Positions 45,442-58,049 of a stretch of DNA of 64,000 nt are shown here, piece by piece. The position numbers and the translations under genes were made by a program. Each line of letters starts with the position of its first letter. Position 1 is the first letter of the stretch. The notes below the pieces were generated by a model, which did no database searches, had not been told where the DNA came from, and saw nothing but the letters and a program-made list of their open reading frames with translations. The DNA lies in contig VDMD01000025.1 of the NCBI GenBank assembly GCA_007026445.1, positions 248,001 through 312,000 on the forward strand. The letters are read 5' to 3'. The DNA is from Schizophyllum amplum. Its lineage: Eukaryota > Basidiomycota > Agaricomycetes > Agaricales > Schizophyllaceae.

Positions 45442-46735
45442 CTACAGGTCGAGCAAATACTTCGTGACGATCTCCTTGACGCGAGGTTCAGCCTCGGACG
45501 TAACTTCAACAATCTCGCGCTGTATGACCGTTGAGCTCAGGCCCTGCAGTGAAGCATGCATAAGACGCACCCATACTCTGTCCTGCATGATCCGACCCTC
45601 CTCGCTTAACGCGAAGTCTGAAGGCTCGCGCACCTCGCAACGGTCGATATACGCCCCGCGCAACGCCTCCGCACGCTCCCTGCCCCCAAGCGCCGCCCAC
45701 ACGAGCTCGCGACTACCGACCTCGGATGAGACGGTGAGGAAGAAGTGCATCAAGCGCATGCTCCAGGGAAGAGCACTCTCATCCATGTCGCGGCGCAGAC
45801 TGCTCTCAGCCAGTCCTGGATTGACGCTGTTGACAACGATGGTGGGATGTGTGGGGCGGAGGCGCTCATTGAGGGCGCGGGTGAAGAAAACATTGAATAC
45901 TAGGCGAGTCAGTCAAACGTCACGGAAAAGCGTGGCGTAGTCGTACACTTTGACTCGTAATAGCGGCGCATAGGTCTACGGGGAAAGCATTCAGACGCTG
46001 CCTGGGTATCGGGGCAAGGAACGTACGTGAAGTCCTTTGTTTCCGAAAGCGCCTTGAGAAGCTCCGCCCTTTCAAGAGTTTTCTTGTCCCAAGGATCGAG
46101 CCAGTAGTGAACGGAGCTGGATACGACGACAACGCGCGGCATGACGTGATATCTGCGCGCGGTTTCCAACATCGTTGGCAGAAGCAGCAAGGCCAACATA
46201 GACGACGCTAAGACGTTGACCTGTATACTGGTGGTGTGCCATGAGCGAGCCATCATAGTATGTGGCGTAGAGGATTCCACTCACGTTGATTCCCAGCCAT
46301 CCACCGTCTTCACGGGATCACTGCTTGAAAGTACGCCCGCGTTCAATATGAGGAAGTCGACACGATCGCACTCCGCCTCAATCACAGCGGCGAAGCTCTT
46401 CACCGAAGCGAAGTCCGCTAAGTCGACGATGCGTAGCTCAGCGTTCCTGACGCCGGTCTCTTCCTGCAAGCCTGAAGCAATGTCGTCAGTCAGTTCGCCC
46501 GGCGCCATATAGTCACGGAAGACGCACGGTCGACGGCAGCTGAGCCACGTTCCTTGCTGCGACACGCCATGATGACTCGTGCCCCCATGGTCGCGAAATG
46601 CTTCGCCGCCTCATAGCCAAGCCCGACATTTGCGCCCAGCACGATGACCGTCTGGCCTGTCAAGTCGGCACGGACGACAGGTGGGTGGTAGGAGAACTGA
46701 TCCCAGAAAAACTGTGGTCCTGTGTACTTGCCCAT
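45442..46735 (-). CDS. SDR-family dehydrogenase (retinol-dehydrogenase-like)
   Basis: NAD(P)-dependent oxidoreductase; five exons (46735-46528, 46471-46285, 46227-46027, 45975-45947, 45899-45442) total 361 codons, all in frame, the fourth only 29 bases. Motifs: TVIVLGANVGLGYEAAK (cofactor loop), VIMACRSKERG (basic residues suggesting NADP), VDLADF, LILNAGV (NAG), VVVVSSSVHYW (catalytic Ser), YYESK (Tyr-x3-Lys) and NSVNPGL. The order and length fit the extended WW-oxidoreductase/retinol-dehydrogenase-like fungal group. The C-terminal third (EIVEVTSEAEPRVKEIVTKY) is specific to it. Substrate not predictable. Confidence 0.88.
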
Positions 46736-47205
46736 GTCGCTATCCTAGGATATCGGGGGACCGAAAACATCACGGCCTTTTATACTGACCAAGAGCGACC
46801 ATGGCAAGAGGGCGGCGGCCATGAGTTCCGTGAGCACATAGAGTATGTCACGGCTAGAGAGCGCAGTTAAGGGAAGACCTTCGTATTGAGTCACGGAAGA
46901 CATCCGCTACACCAGTAATTCAGAAATTCAATCAGGGAGATACCTATTCATGCAGGCATATAGTGATAAGTAGAGTTGCAAAGCAGGAGAGGACAGGCCA
47001 AGACCACGTGTCAATGTTCTTGAGGGCCGGCCAGGCGCTGACGCTGGCAGCCTTGCTGAGCGCTACATAGCACGTACACTCTACGATGATGCCCGCATGC
47101 TATCTGGAGCCTCCCTCAGTGAGCAGTCAATGTCTCAATGTCCCTCCTCATTGAACTCACGGCCGCGGGTATTCGCGCTAGGGTCCAGCGTGTCCCATCC
47201 ACAGT
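46736..47205. other. Divergent intergenic region
   Basis: Between the divergent SDR and F-box genes. The first exon of the F-box gene is probably here but could not be placed. Nothing else recognised. Confidence 0.4.
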
Positions 47206-48546
47206 TTACCGCTAGAGCTCATCATCAAGATATTCACCCATTGCTCTAACGATACGGTCACCTCCATAATCAAGCTCACCCATATCTGCGGCCGATGGCG
47301 CGCGATCGCGTTCGGTGCCCCACTACTCTGGACGAATCTACCTCTCCTTCGAACTCAGGCCGCGAAGGAAGAGCATGTACAGCTTATCCACGAATGGCTA
47401 CATCGAGCAGCTGGACATCCTGTCCGTCTTGAGCTGCAGTCCCCTTACCACCCTGCGTGCAGGTCGCGCTGGCCGAACTACAAGGACAGTGCAATTCCCA
47501 GTATAATGTCTGGTCTGCTCAGAATGCCGCCGTCTGGATACCGAGAGCCCGCCACTGCTATAGGGCAGCTTCGTCTGTATGGGACTCCGGAGGAGATCCT
47601 GGACGTGACAAGCGTTGTTCCCGCTGGCGCCTTCTCGCAATTGAGTCGGCTCACCATCAGCTGTCATCTCGTCCACGACGGGCACCCACCCATTTGCTCT
47701 CCCATCCTTCCTTTCTGCTACAGCCCTCATCTACGCGAATTTGTTGTAGAGGCATTATCCCAGCTCACGACAAGACCGATAAAAGACATGATCATCGTTC
47801 CCTGGTCGCAACTCACGAACCTGGTGGTCGACCAGGTCCTTCCTGCACATCAATACCTCGACGTCTTTCGCCAATGCACTGCGCTCGTAACTGCGTCGCT
47901 CTTCGGAATCGATGTCGGCGAAGCGTCACCGACAGAAATTGTCAAATTCTCTTCTCTGCAACACCTCGAATATCGGCTGAGTGTCTGGCCGACAGCCCTC
48001 TTCCACATAGGAGACTTTCCTGCGTTACGCATACTGACCCTGGAGCCTCCCTGTAATTGCCCCAGGCGATGGAACTGGGGGTTGGACCGAGAAGACCTCC
48101 TGGACGTGGCCCATCGCCTTCCTGCACTCTGCAAGATAACAATACGCAGGGCGGACACCAGACGCGTGGAAGGAGACATTATGGATTTCCTCAAAGCTCT
48201 TCCTGCCACACTCGACTACCTCCGTCTCGATCGCTGCCGTGTGCGGAAAGACCTATTCACTCGCCTGCGGGTGCACGCCGGAGATGAGGCGCCTGCCTTG
48301 CCGCACCTGACAACTCTGTCCCTCGTCGACACCTACCTCGACGAATTTCTACCAGCGGACAGTCGGGCAGCGGAAGAGGAGCTCTATCAGCTTGTGGAGT
48401 CACGTATTTATAGCGCGCAAGTAGAGCACCTGCGCAATTTCGAGTTCAGCTACGAAGGTGAACGGACGCTCGACGCCGGAATCTCTGCGCGTGTTCGCGC
48501 GCTGGCGTCGGACAGTCTTGTTGTACGGCTCGCAGGGGGAACGTAG
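47206..48546 (+). CDS. F-box / LRR-like protein, 5' end unresolved
   Basis: Open from 47206 to the stop at 48546 (447 codons). The F-box starts at once: LPLELIIKIFTHCSNDT, IIKLTHICGRWRAIAFGAPL, LWTNLPLL. Leucine-rich strands follow (LSRLTISCHLV, LTNLVVDQVL, LQHLEYRLSV, LRILTLEPP, LDYLRLDRCRV, LTTLSLVDTYL) and a charged C-terminus. An in-frame stop lies just upstream of the F-box and no ATG is available between, so a first exon or a missing base is required. ATG 47139 gives MSLLIELTAAGIRARVQRV in the frame that one missing base near 47195 would join. Typical Agaricomycete F-box protein; likely SCF adaptor. Confidence 0.72.
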   Translation, partial: LPLELIIKIFTHCSNDTVTSIIKLTHICGRWRAIAFGAPLLWTNLPLLRTQAAKEEHVQLIHEWLHRAAGHPVRLELQSPYHPACRSRWPNYKDSAIPSIMSGLLRMPPSGYREPATAIGQLRLYGTPEEILDVTSVVPAGAFSQLSRLTISCHLVHDGHPPICSPILPFCYSPHLREFVVEALSQLTTRPIKDMIIVPWSQLTNLVVDQVLPAHQYLDVFRQCTALVTASLFGIDVGEASPTEIVKFSSLQHLEYRLSVWPTALFHIGDFPALRILTLEPPCNCPRRWNWGLDREDLLDVAHRLPALCKITIRRADTRRVEGDIMDFLKALPATLDYLRLDRCRVRKDLFTRLRVHAGDEAPALPHLTTLSLVDTYLDEFLPADSRAAEEELYQLVESRIYSAQVEHLRNFEFSYEGERTLDAGISARVRALASDSLVVRLAGGT

Positions 48547-48760
48547 TCGGGAGGATGATACTGCGATTCATAAGCTAGGGACATTCACCGCGTACGTGGG
48601 GGTGCAAATAGAGTCGTATGGCTATTAGTGGTGCATATCGATACATTTCTAGCTCGTCGTCACTTACTGGTAAAGGATCTGAAATCATGTATCCACCACA
48701 AATGCCACAGTACTGTCCAAACACGCTCGAGAGTGGTGACCGGGTTCGCCGTCCAGATCG

Positions 48761-50489
48761 TCACCTACTCTCGAGCCCGCTCGTGCGGACGAAGTGATCC
48801 CACTGAGCCTTGCACGACCCGCCGGAATAATCTAGCGAATTTGTCAGTCAGAAAGCCTCTCCGACCACGTATCTCTTCGCACTTACCAAATTCCTTCTTG
48901 TAATCGCAATCACAGTTCCCTTCCTCAAACGTCGCGCGGTCCAGCGGGCAGTGCCGCCAGTCATCGTGCTGGTATCCGATTGGGTCGAAGAAGTGGATTT
49001 TCGACGCGTTGAGGAAGAGAGATACGGCGATCGAATGCACGGGCGCGTCGCCCCAGCGCTGAGAGGGTATCAGCATACGGTAAGATAAGTGTTTGCAGTT
49101 TGAAGACGCGGGACGCACCTCATAGTAGTAGCCACCCGACCGGTCGAGGAAATCGAAGAACTGCGAATACGCCTCGCCCCGGAAGAAGTCCATGTCCGCT
49201 ATCTCGAAGTTCGACCAGACTGATGCGAGTTAGGACCATATCTGATGATATGTGCAGTCGCAAACCAACGTACAATGACAGCCATTGTATCCGCCGCTCC
49301 TGAATCGAGTTATGAAGCCAAGCGCGTTGTCGGACGCGAGATATTCGGGATGCTGGTCCGTGAACGTCTTGGCCGTGTCCCAAAGCGTGGGTACAGTGGC
49401 GGCAATCTCATGCACGGCGAGCGTGAAACCTACATGAGTAAGAATGTAAGTTTGAACATATGCATAAGCTGTAAAGCTCACCGTAGACCTTCTCCTGCTC
49501 CTGCATGAAGAGGAAGGGGTCGAAATGTATGTCACAAAGGAAGTGAACGTTTGGTCTGCGTGAAGGATCAGTGCGTGCTTGAGAGGTAGGATGGAAACTT
49601 GCGCACTCGATGCGCCAGTAGTACTTGTACTTCTGCATCAGCGGTTGACGGTAGAAGAACTAGCGGATGGTCAGCAAGCCGAGTATATACACAGCATACG
49701 GGGGCAGACTCACGCCGGAGTTAAACCGACACATGTTGCGATAGCTATACCGTAGGTAAATGTCAAGCGAACGTCGATTTCGACACTGCGCTCACGTCAC
49801 ATCACCTATAAGAAATTTGACCGTGAGCCTTATGCGTCAAGACGACAAAAGAGTACGCACCCCCGTACTTCACGCCCTCGTCGACCATCTTTCTCCTAGC
49901 TTCGGCAGCTCTCTCCTCGTCAATCCAGACCGGCTGAACCCAATCTTCGCGCGGTATCAAACCAAATTCGACCAGAGACGGCGTCAGACCCGTTACTGTC
50001 CTGAAGTCAAGCTATATTAGACGCGACTACGGGAGTAGCGTGGGGACGCACCTCTTGAAGTCCGCCGTGAATTCCTGGTCGTTCAGGATCACATACGGGT
50101 ATTGGTATCGCTTATTGAAGCGTTGCTCGATCTCAGTGATGCTCTGGACGGTGCCAGCCAAATCAGAGTTGCGAGCAAGAATGATGAAGGTTGCATTGGC
50201 GCGCTTGGGGGGACCGAGGCTATGATCGTCGGCAAGGTTGTTTGCATCCTCGTCCCCTTCACTTGGCGACAGGTGCACAACATCCTCCGAGGCGCTGCTC
50301 CAGGTGGGAGAGTTTAGGTCAAAGGGTTCGGTCGCATCGCGATGAACGTCTTTCAAGAGGTTGTACAACACAAGGAGTGGCGTCTGTACATGATGATGAG
50401 TTACATGAGAGGGCAGGGGGGCCATCCCCACGCACCAACACCAGCGCTAAGAAAACAAGGACGAGCCGCGCTCGCTTCGCAGCGCTCAT
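48761..50489 (-). CDS. GT15 alpha-1,2-mannosyltransferase (KRE2/MNT1 family), copy 1
   Basis: Golgi type II membrane glycosyltransferase adding alpha-1,2-mannose from GDP-mannose to N- or O-glycans. Eleven exons total 398 codons. The start at 50489 has the context GCCACCATGA; MSAAKRARLVLVFLALVL forms the signal anchor. A stem follows, then the GT15 core: ANATFIILARNSDL, FNKRYQYPYVILNDQEFTADFK, EFGLIPREDW, YRNMCRFNSGFFYRQPL, YYWRIEPNVHFLCDIHFDPF, FWSNFEIADMDFFRGEAY, DFLDRSGGYYYERWGDAPVH, FFDPIGYQHDDW. These contain the family's NFEI, WGDAPVHS and cysteine residues. Exon 4 is only 10 bases (49805-49796). Exon boundaries match copy 2 at 59971 one for one. It lies back to back with the GH29 gene on the same strand. 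Confidence 0.93.
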
Positions 50490-50900
50490 GGTGGCGGGTA
50501 ATGCATACAAATAGAGATCGGTGTGAAAGCGGAGACCAAGAGGGCTCGGTGCTGTTCGGCGGCTAGCCTATGCCAGGTGATGGCGGGTTCCGCAGCCGCC
50601 AAGCCCGGCGGGTGGTTGCATGAATTATTGATTCCCTTTACTTATCTAGAGCCTAGAGGATGATGGTTCGCTCTTAGAACTATGACCGAAAAGAGACAAG
50701 CGAGGTACGCCTGCTGAAATGGCTTCATAGCAAGCGAAAGGGGACGTCGTCAAGAGCAGGGGGCATCGTCACCGTCGACGATTCGCTTGAACATCTGATG
50801 AGTCGTGGATCCCGACAAGAACTTCAACTGAACTTGACCCCGGCCGGGCCAAAACTTGGTCAATAGAAAAACACGAGGGTATTAGTTTACAAAGCTACTC
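50490..50900. other. Spacer between GT15 and GH29 genes
   Basis: About 410 bases between tandem minus-strand genes: the GT15 promoter and the GH29 3' flank. No specific element recognised. Confidence 0.4.
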
Positions 50901-53900
50901 TCATCTGTATTCAACTTTGAATGCCCACGCATACTGCACCATACCAAGATCCTCTTCACTGACCGCCACAGAGAATACGTCCCCGTCAGCAGACCATTCC
51001 AGCTCGCCACCGTCACCACCGAGCATGGTGACCACATCGCCCTCCCTCGCTGGAATAGGTGCACGCACGCGCAACATGCCGTCGGTTGGCCGCTCGATTG
51101 CGATGATGTAGAACGCGTCTGCAGTAGTCGTGAAGCGAGCGTCGGTTAGGCCGTCCGCGGGTGCGGAGGCTACCTGCAAAAACCAAGGTCGCGTGCCATA
51201 GATCGCAGTCCCTGAGTGTTTTAGCCAGGTGCCCATCCCGCGCAGCGCGTCCACCTCCTCGCCGACAATGGTGCCGTTAGCCATGGGCCCAATGCTGTGA
51301 GCGAGAAATCAGTAAAATATGGGGTTCGGCCAAAGGACGCACTCGAGAAGATAGTTTCCTCCTTTGGACACGATACTGCAGATACAATGAATGTGAGGAC
51401 AAGTATCGGCATGAACAGAACGTACTCGATGAGCTGAACAATGAGGTCGGACGCGTTCGCATACCCATATGAAGGCCTACGTCGAGTGTAAGTGTCGCGG
51501 AAAGTCACCTTTGCCAGCCTACCCACGTATCTGAGTTGTATCCATACGAAAAGGGGTCAATTCCAGAGTTAGATTCCCATTTTTGTGACTGCAAACTCGT
51601 CATCAACATGGCTAGTGTTGATGTACGCACGAACGAGACTCACTAGCTGTGCACTGAAGGTCGCGTATTCCGGCGTTACAAAGTCGGCCTGGTTGGACCC
51701 ACAACGGTTGTTTCTGACCACTTGTCTGTCCTGGGAAGCGGCGTAGTTGTACCAATCCGCCGCTGACATCGGACACAATTCAGCCTTGGTGCCAGGCAGG
51801 ACGCCCCCCGGACGCACCTATTTTCGAGAACACGCTAGCCCCGGCTATGTCACACCACAGAATATCCGTGTCGTAGGTGTGGAATAGCTTCTCCATCTGT
51901 GGCCTCTGGACTGTCAAATGTATGGTTTAGAGCATTGCACGAAGTACATGTATATGCTCACGACGTACCGCCCTCTAGAAAGTCATCCACTGGAATATAT
52001 CCCACGTAAGGATCGCAGCATTCACCCGTGAACGCGTTGAGTGCCGGACGCCCCGGGAATATCGCCCGTCCATAGGGTTCATAATCGGGATGATACCATT
52101 CTGATATGAGCTTCAGTGACCCCATGATTGTTGACGAGGATTCAAGCGAACAAACATACCAGGAAGGCTGAAATATGTCTGATCGTTTCCGTAAGTCGTC
52201 GTCTACAAAGAAGTTGCAACAGCTCACTCCGCGTCGCATTTCTGGCTGTTTAGCCTTTGCACTGGCGAACAAGTCCCCTAGAAGATCGCGTCTAAGTATC
52301 CGCATGTATGTCAGTGCAAGGACAAGATACCCAAACGCGAAATCATTTCAGACGCACTTCGGGCCCATGATCACAGAGCTCCGGTTCGTCGAGTTGCCTG
52401 CATCGAACTGTGAAAGCGCCTCAGTCCGCTTGACTGTCTCAGAATATTTCAACCGCGCGTACCAGGGTGAATCCTTCATGATGCTTCGTCGTTATAACGA
52501 AATATCGCGCGCCCGCCTCCGCGAACAGGTCTACCCACGTATCCGGGTCCCACGCGGAGGCGTCCCAAGCGTCGATGAAGTCGTCGTATACGACGTCCTT
52601 GCCATAGGTTTCGAGATGGTGCGTCCAGGTGGGGGAGGAGGCATTCGGCGGGTCATGAAACTGCCAGTTGTACCACTCTGCGTACTGGACGCCGGTAGGC
52701 GCCCAAGCAGGGACGCTGTAGACGCCCTGCGAGGTGGGTAAGCCAGGATATCGGAGCATGGGGCAATTAAAAACGCACCCAGTGTATCTAGTTTACATGT
52801 CGAATCAGAGCGTGAATAAGAAAGAAGGCGGACGGACGTACAAAGATACCGAACTTCGCGTCGTCAAACTGCGGTGATTAATCAGATTCGAGGGTACTGT
52901 TAAAGTAAGATTCAAGACTGACCCATTCAGGACTTTCGTGCGTCGCTAAGCTGTCGTCGGTCGCTTCCCAATCCTGTATACCTACAGTCAAGGGCCATCC
53001 AGCCGCGCTGCTGATATCGACGGTCGTGTCTGCCAACAGATCGCGCACGACAATAGTGGCTGAGACCTCTGTGCCTGCTGGAACGCCCTCGTTCAGCCTA
53101 ACACCGATCTTCAGAAGCACTTGGTCGTTTGACCGTAGTCGCTGAAAGGAGGCCGGGATGACGGTCGTCAACGCATCCGACTCTATAGAGACGTTATGCC
53201 GTGAAGTGATCCACTGGGATTCGTCCGAGCTCAGCGGCGCCAGATTGTCGAGGACGACCTCGATTTGCTGCACGTCGACGGATCCTATCCATTTCGTGGT
53301 CGAGCGAACGTGCTGGACGCGCAGCGTAGATGTCGCTGTCGCTGAGGCTGCCTCCTGCAGGGATATGGCGAACCATTTGATGTATGTCGTGTTCATCGGC
53401 AGCGAAAGGGAAGCCAGTGGACGGTCGCTCGGGAGGCGCGCCGTGACATAGTGGATGTGAGTGATATTGTGGTCGACTGTTGTGTTGTAGTCGAGCGTCG
53501 CGTTTGCGTAATGCCAGGGCCTGTGGGGGAAGTTAGCGTAGCATTCACGAGCACCGTCAGGGGTGAACCTCACGTGTGTATGGGTCCGTCGAAGGTCTCG
53601 TCGGAGTACCATGGAGCTACGATGAGGCCCACGAGCTCGTCAGAGTCGTCCGCGAAGTGCAGAGTCAGGTTTCCGGCACGGGCCTGACCATGGGAAGACA
53701 CCGGCCATGTGCTGGTCGCGAGCGCGTGGAAGGAGTGATACGTGCTGTTGTTCCCGGGAAGAGATATAGTCTGCGCATCTGACCGGACCGCGTCGAGACT
53801 CTCAGCGTCATGGAACGGGGGCATAGTGAACTGACAATTGATATTGATTAAGCGTGATCTGCCTGGCGCAGCTAAGTTTTACTCACCTGAATTCCCCGAT

Positions 53901-54084
53901 ACTCGTACACGGTCTCGCTGGGCAAGTACTCCACAGGATAGGCGCGACCACTGCCGTCAAAGTCGGCGAGCGTATCGTTCACTCCCGTTGAAGCGGCTTT
54001 GATGTTGAAGAACTCGGAGAGGTCGACATTCACGAAGGCTGCCCTCGCTGTCGCAAGGCAAAAGCAAAAGAAGAGAGGCCACAT
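50901..54084 (-). CDS. Secreted GH29 alpha-L-fucosidase
   Basis: Retaining glycosidase removing terminal alpha-L-fucose. Sixteen exons sum to 790 codons with no frame problem. The signal peptide MWPLFFCFCLATARA precedes an N-terminal beta-rich region of about 330 residues (including NEW3-like strands VQQIEVVLDNL, ATIVVRDLL). The GH29 barrel follows: [74 protein letters not shown], and TDILWCDIAGAS, where the Asp is at the nucleophile position. The repeat end reads LIDIVSKGGNYLLDIGPMANG. Two tiny exons were needed: 9 bases at 52787-52779 encoding Ile-His-Trp, and 19 bases at 52178-52160. Probably acts on fucosylated glycans outside the cell; natural substrate unknown. Confidence 0.93.
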
Positions 54085-55176
54085 AACGGAGATCGTCGTC
54101 CTCAAGGGCGAGGAGCTATGCTTCGCAGAGGAAGACGATGCGCAAGTTATTATACCGCACAAGCGGGCCGTACCGCGTCACAGGACAAAGGCCGAGCATC
54201 AACAAGGAATCATCTGCTGCATCGAAGACAGTACCACATGAACAAGGAGGTGCGGTAGACGAGTACGTGACCAGGATTTTCAGATGGCCGATTCCATCTT
54301 CCACAGGAGCACGAATAGGCATTGTGGCCTGCTGCTGATGGTAATAGAATAGACACGCGTTCCTAGTCCCGCTGTGGCATTGTGCGGAATGCACGCTGCC
54401 GATGCAATATTTGAGCACGTACGAGTGTGTAAGTTATGGTGTGTTCATAGCCGCGCTAACAAGAACAGGTGAGCTTGACAGTGACACTGGACGTTCCGAG
54501 TCAATGTCACGTATTGAAGTCTCACGTGCAGTTTTTCCCACCCAGGTGTCACGGCCGGTTTGTCTTCTCAGTGTTCGACGTTCGCAGCCTCGTCTCATTC
54601 ACCAGGTCTTTGGCTTTCAGTCCGTGGCCTGCACGCTTTACATCCACCCGCCTAATGACGAAGTATCGCAACTTGCTGACCTTTTGCGAACGCTTGAGGC
54701 CGTGATCATTCAGTCTGCCGACCCGAGAACTCTTTCGAACACCGACGATGGCCCGACCGCGGCTCTCAGAGCGTATATCTCCACTCAACTCTCTGAGTCC
54801 CATATGTCGGCCTTGAGGCGTTTGTGCTTCAGCGGAGGGAACGACTGTACAGAACCATGTTGTCTCTGCCAATGCGAATGCGACGCCAGCATGCCCACAC
54901 TGAATCCGCTGCTCTCAAGGCGCCCTTCTCGAACTCCGGGGACGAGGATCAGCATCGGGCGCTCGCTTGACGACTGCACTACTGACGACCGGCTCGTATC
55001 ATACACTCACCGCTCACCGCTACCCTGGCGAGTGGAGACGTCATCGTCGGCGCTGCGTCGCCGCGTGTTTCTGCTCACAAGACCCCAAGGCCTCAAAACC
55101 CGGACCGAACCATCGCGTATATATGCAGCCTTCATCCGACGTCTCAGCGCCCTCGTGAGCCCTGCACCTTACGACC
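54085..55176. other. Divergent intergenic region with gene debris and TATA box
   Basis: A plus-strand frame from 54402 (HQVFGFQSVACTLYIHPPND, LADLLRTLEAVIIQSADPRT) is open for about 700 bases but has no known domain and runs into the GH88 start; it resembles an F-box ligand-region remnant. CGTATATATGCAG at about 55115-55127 is the likely GH88 TATA box. Confidence 0.4.
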
Positions 55177-56933
55177 ATGCTGCCTACTTTACTCGCCGCT
55201 GCCCTCCCCCTTCTCGTCAGCGGAAGCCCTGCGAAACGCGCTACCGTTCCCTCCGAGCTCTTCGCGAAGGAGATCCCAGCCAAGGTTTCCGCGACCGCGT
55301 CAAGCGTCATGGACACCGCGCCCAACTTCTCCTACCCCCATACGACGAGCAGTAATAGCGGCGTATGGCAGCTGGAGGTGGCGGACTGGTGGACATCTGG
55401 CTTCTTCCCCGCGACTGCATACCTGGTCAACGCGCGCGCCGAGCTTTGCGGCGCGACGGCGGATAATGGACTGGACGCGGCGGACTGGCTGGCGCTCGGC
55501 CGTGCGATGAGCGCGGGGCTCGCACCCTTGGAGGACCATACGACGCAGGGGCATGATGTGGGTTTCCTGAGCTTTCCATTCATCGAAGAGCTGAAGGTGT
55601 ACGTGTGCATGCAGTCTACTTCGCATCATACTAAGAACTGCTGAACGCACAGAAACCCGGACAACGAGACCGCAAAGACGGGGGTGAACAAGTTCGCGAA
55701 CGCGCTCGCGGCGCGGTTCAACCCGACCGTCGGCTGCACGCGCAGCTGGGACTCATCCGACGCGGACGAGTTTCAGGTGAGGCTTTATGCATACTTCGTC
55801 TAATGGCATCGCTTACACAAATGACCAGGTCATCATAGACAACATGATGAACCTCGAGGTCCTCTTCCAGTCGGCAGCGCTCACCGGCAATGACACCCTC
55901 GTCGACATTGCCATCTCCCACGCCAACACGACCATGGCGAACCATATCCGCGAGGATGGTGCGTGCTTGCTGTCGAGATGAGCATAAGAGGGCGCTAATA
56001 CGACGACACGGCAGGCGGAACCTGGCACGTCATCGTGTACAGCGCGAGCACAGGCGAGGTGACCGCTAAGCACACCGCGCAAGGGTATTCAGACGATAGG
56101 TTGGTCTCCTACACGCGCCATTGCCGAGGGTAGGAACGCTAACATAAACACCAGCACCTGGAGTCGCGGGCAGGCATGGGCCATTTACGGCTTTGCTAAC
56201 AGTACGTCAATCTATGCACGCGAACGAGGACATGTTCACTGATGCTCCCGCCACGCAGTGTACGCGCACACTGGTATTACGGACTACCTCACCACCGCGC
56301 GGCGCCTCGCAGACTACTTCATCTCGAACATTCCCTCAGATGGCATCGTGCCATGGTCAGTCGACCTGTTCCTCAAGTTGCTCGCCCATCTAACGCGCAG
56401 GATGTTTCAGGGACTTCAATGCACCCACTGCTGATCGCCCCGCCGACACCTCCGCAGCGACGACCGCGTCGACCGGCCTTCTCCTACTCTCCCAGCACGA
56501 GACGGACGACAGTCTGGCCAGCAAATACTCCGATGCGGCCATTCAGGTGAGCACACGGGTAGCCTTTCTCTTTCTACGGCCATCCTTTGCCTTCCTACGG
56601 ACATCCTTTTTCCTCCTGCGGACCTCCTCTCTCTTTCCTACCGGGACTTCCCTCCAAACCCTCGTTCTTCCTTCATATCCATCACCTCCTTCACATCCGT
56701 CGACCTCCCTTACATCCATCGACCTCATACATACCCTTCGCGAATACCAACCTACCCCACAGATCCTCTCCGACACTACCGCCTTCGCCTGGCAACCCTC
56801 ATGGAACAGCATCCTCTCCAACGGCACCGTCAATGTCCCGCAAGGCAACTCACGCACGGGGATCGTGTATGGGGACTACTACTACATCCTCGCGGGCACA
56901 GAGCTTGTCAACATGGGGTTAGCGAGCTGCTGA
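55177..56933 (+). CDS. Secreted GH88 unsaturated glucuronyl hydrolase
   Basis: Enzyme family that hydrolyses the unsaturated uronic-acid residue left by polysaccharide lyases. Eight exons total 404 codons, intact. The signal peptide MLPTLLAAALPLLVSGSPAK leads to an (alpha/alpha)6 barrel with the family landmarks WWTSGFFPATAYLVN, HDVGFLSFPF (Asp of the first catalytic loop), RSWDSSDADEFQVIIDNMMN (second Asp pair), GYSDDSTWSRGQAWAIYGF and DFNAPTADRPADTSAATTA, and the C-terminal GIVYGDYYYILAGTELV. The seventh intron (56547-56762) is long and pyrimidine-rich with short repeats. In this neighbourhood it may work with a secreted lyase not seen here. Family assignment is strong; whether glucuronyl or rhamnogalacturonyl (GH105-like) is the real substrate is open. 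Confidence 0.88.
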
Positions 56934-58049
56934 AGACATCGTGGGCGGGGGACACTTGCAGTGTAGTACTTAGCAGCGAGTAACGAATGTCCTGCACAAT
57001 AGGGCGTATTCGCCCATCCAAAAAGCATGATCCAAAAACCAAAGATACGGGTTTTGTTCAGCAAGAAAGGAACATATGCCACGAAATTGATTTGTTAACT
57101 TACGAAGTGATACAGGACGTCGAGCAGGCCGTTGACGTTCCTCCGCCTGAACAGCGCGTCAGGACTTCGGCTTTCGAGCGCAGGCTCTGGCAGGGAGGCC
57201 GTCAGCATACTCTGGCCGCCTTTGGGCGTGTTTCGCGTTTGTGTTGGGCCTTCTGAAGCGCCTGCCAACATCCAGCCAACACCCTACTAATATTCCTGGC
57301 TTCAAAGTCGTACAAGTTTGCATCGACAATTTTGGGGTACTCCAATTTGTTTTGGAATCTTCAAAGTGATGTTATGCACTAGCGAATACGCCCTAATGAA
57401 AATTGTACCATCTGACAAGTCAACGGCGTGAGGCAAACGGTCGAACGCAGAAGGCGCCGTATTTCCAGAGCCAAGGCCACACCCGTCCTGATCTTCTTTC
57501 GGCTCAGATGAACGTCGCATACCCAATACTCGAACAAGGCGATGATTGTACAAAGAGACCATTGCATTTGTAACCAGAGCAGAGCGACCAAAATAGTATG
57601 TATATATAAGTGACATTGAGTACTGTATGCTGTATAGTGGATGGGTGGGGAGTGATGGTACGTGCAAATGTCAACCGAAGGAACTGGAAAGCGGAACATG
57701 TAGTGGAGAACGGCGGGACATATGTTGAAACGTGTAAGGGCGTCGGCGGCCCGCCCTTGCATCGTCGTGCGTGAGCAACGACAAGCTAGGGCGGCACAGC
57801 GAGGGCATGAATTATGCGGATGAATGGACGGGGCGATGAATGCATGGTGGAAGATGTGCACTACTTTGACAACCACCAGGACAAGGATGCAGTGTTTTGT
57901 TGAAAGAAGCGTCCGCCCTCTCTGATCGACGCGTGTCCGACGCTCTCTACTCGCGCCGACCAGCCTCGAGTCCGCCAACCTTGCGCGACGTCGACGAGGT
58001 AGAGAGGGTGAGGGGTATCGCGATGGTGAAGGTGCGGCGAGCCGGGGCC
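56934..58049. other. Convergent intergenic region
   Basis: About 1.1 kb between convergent 3' ends. AT-rich in 56985-57120 and 57580-57620. No gene, tRNA or repeat was recognised. Confidence 0.4.
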
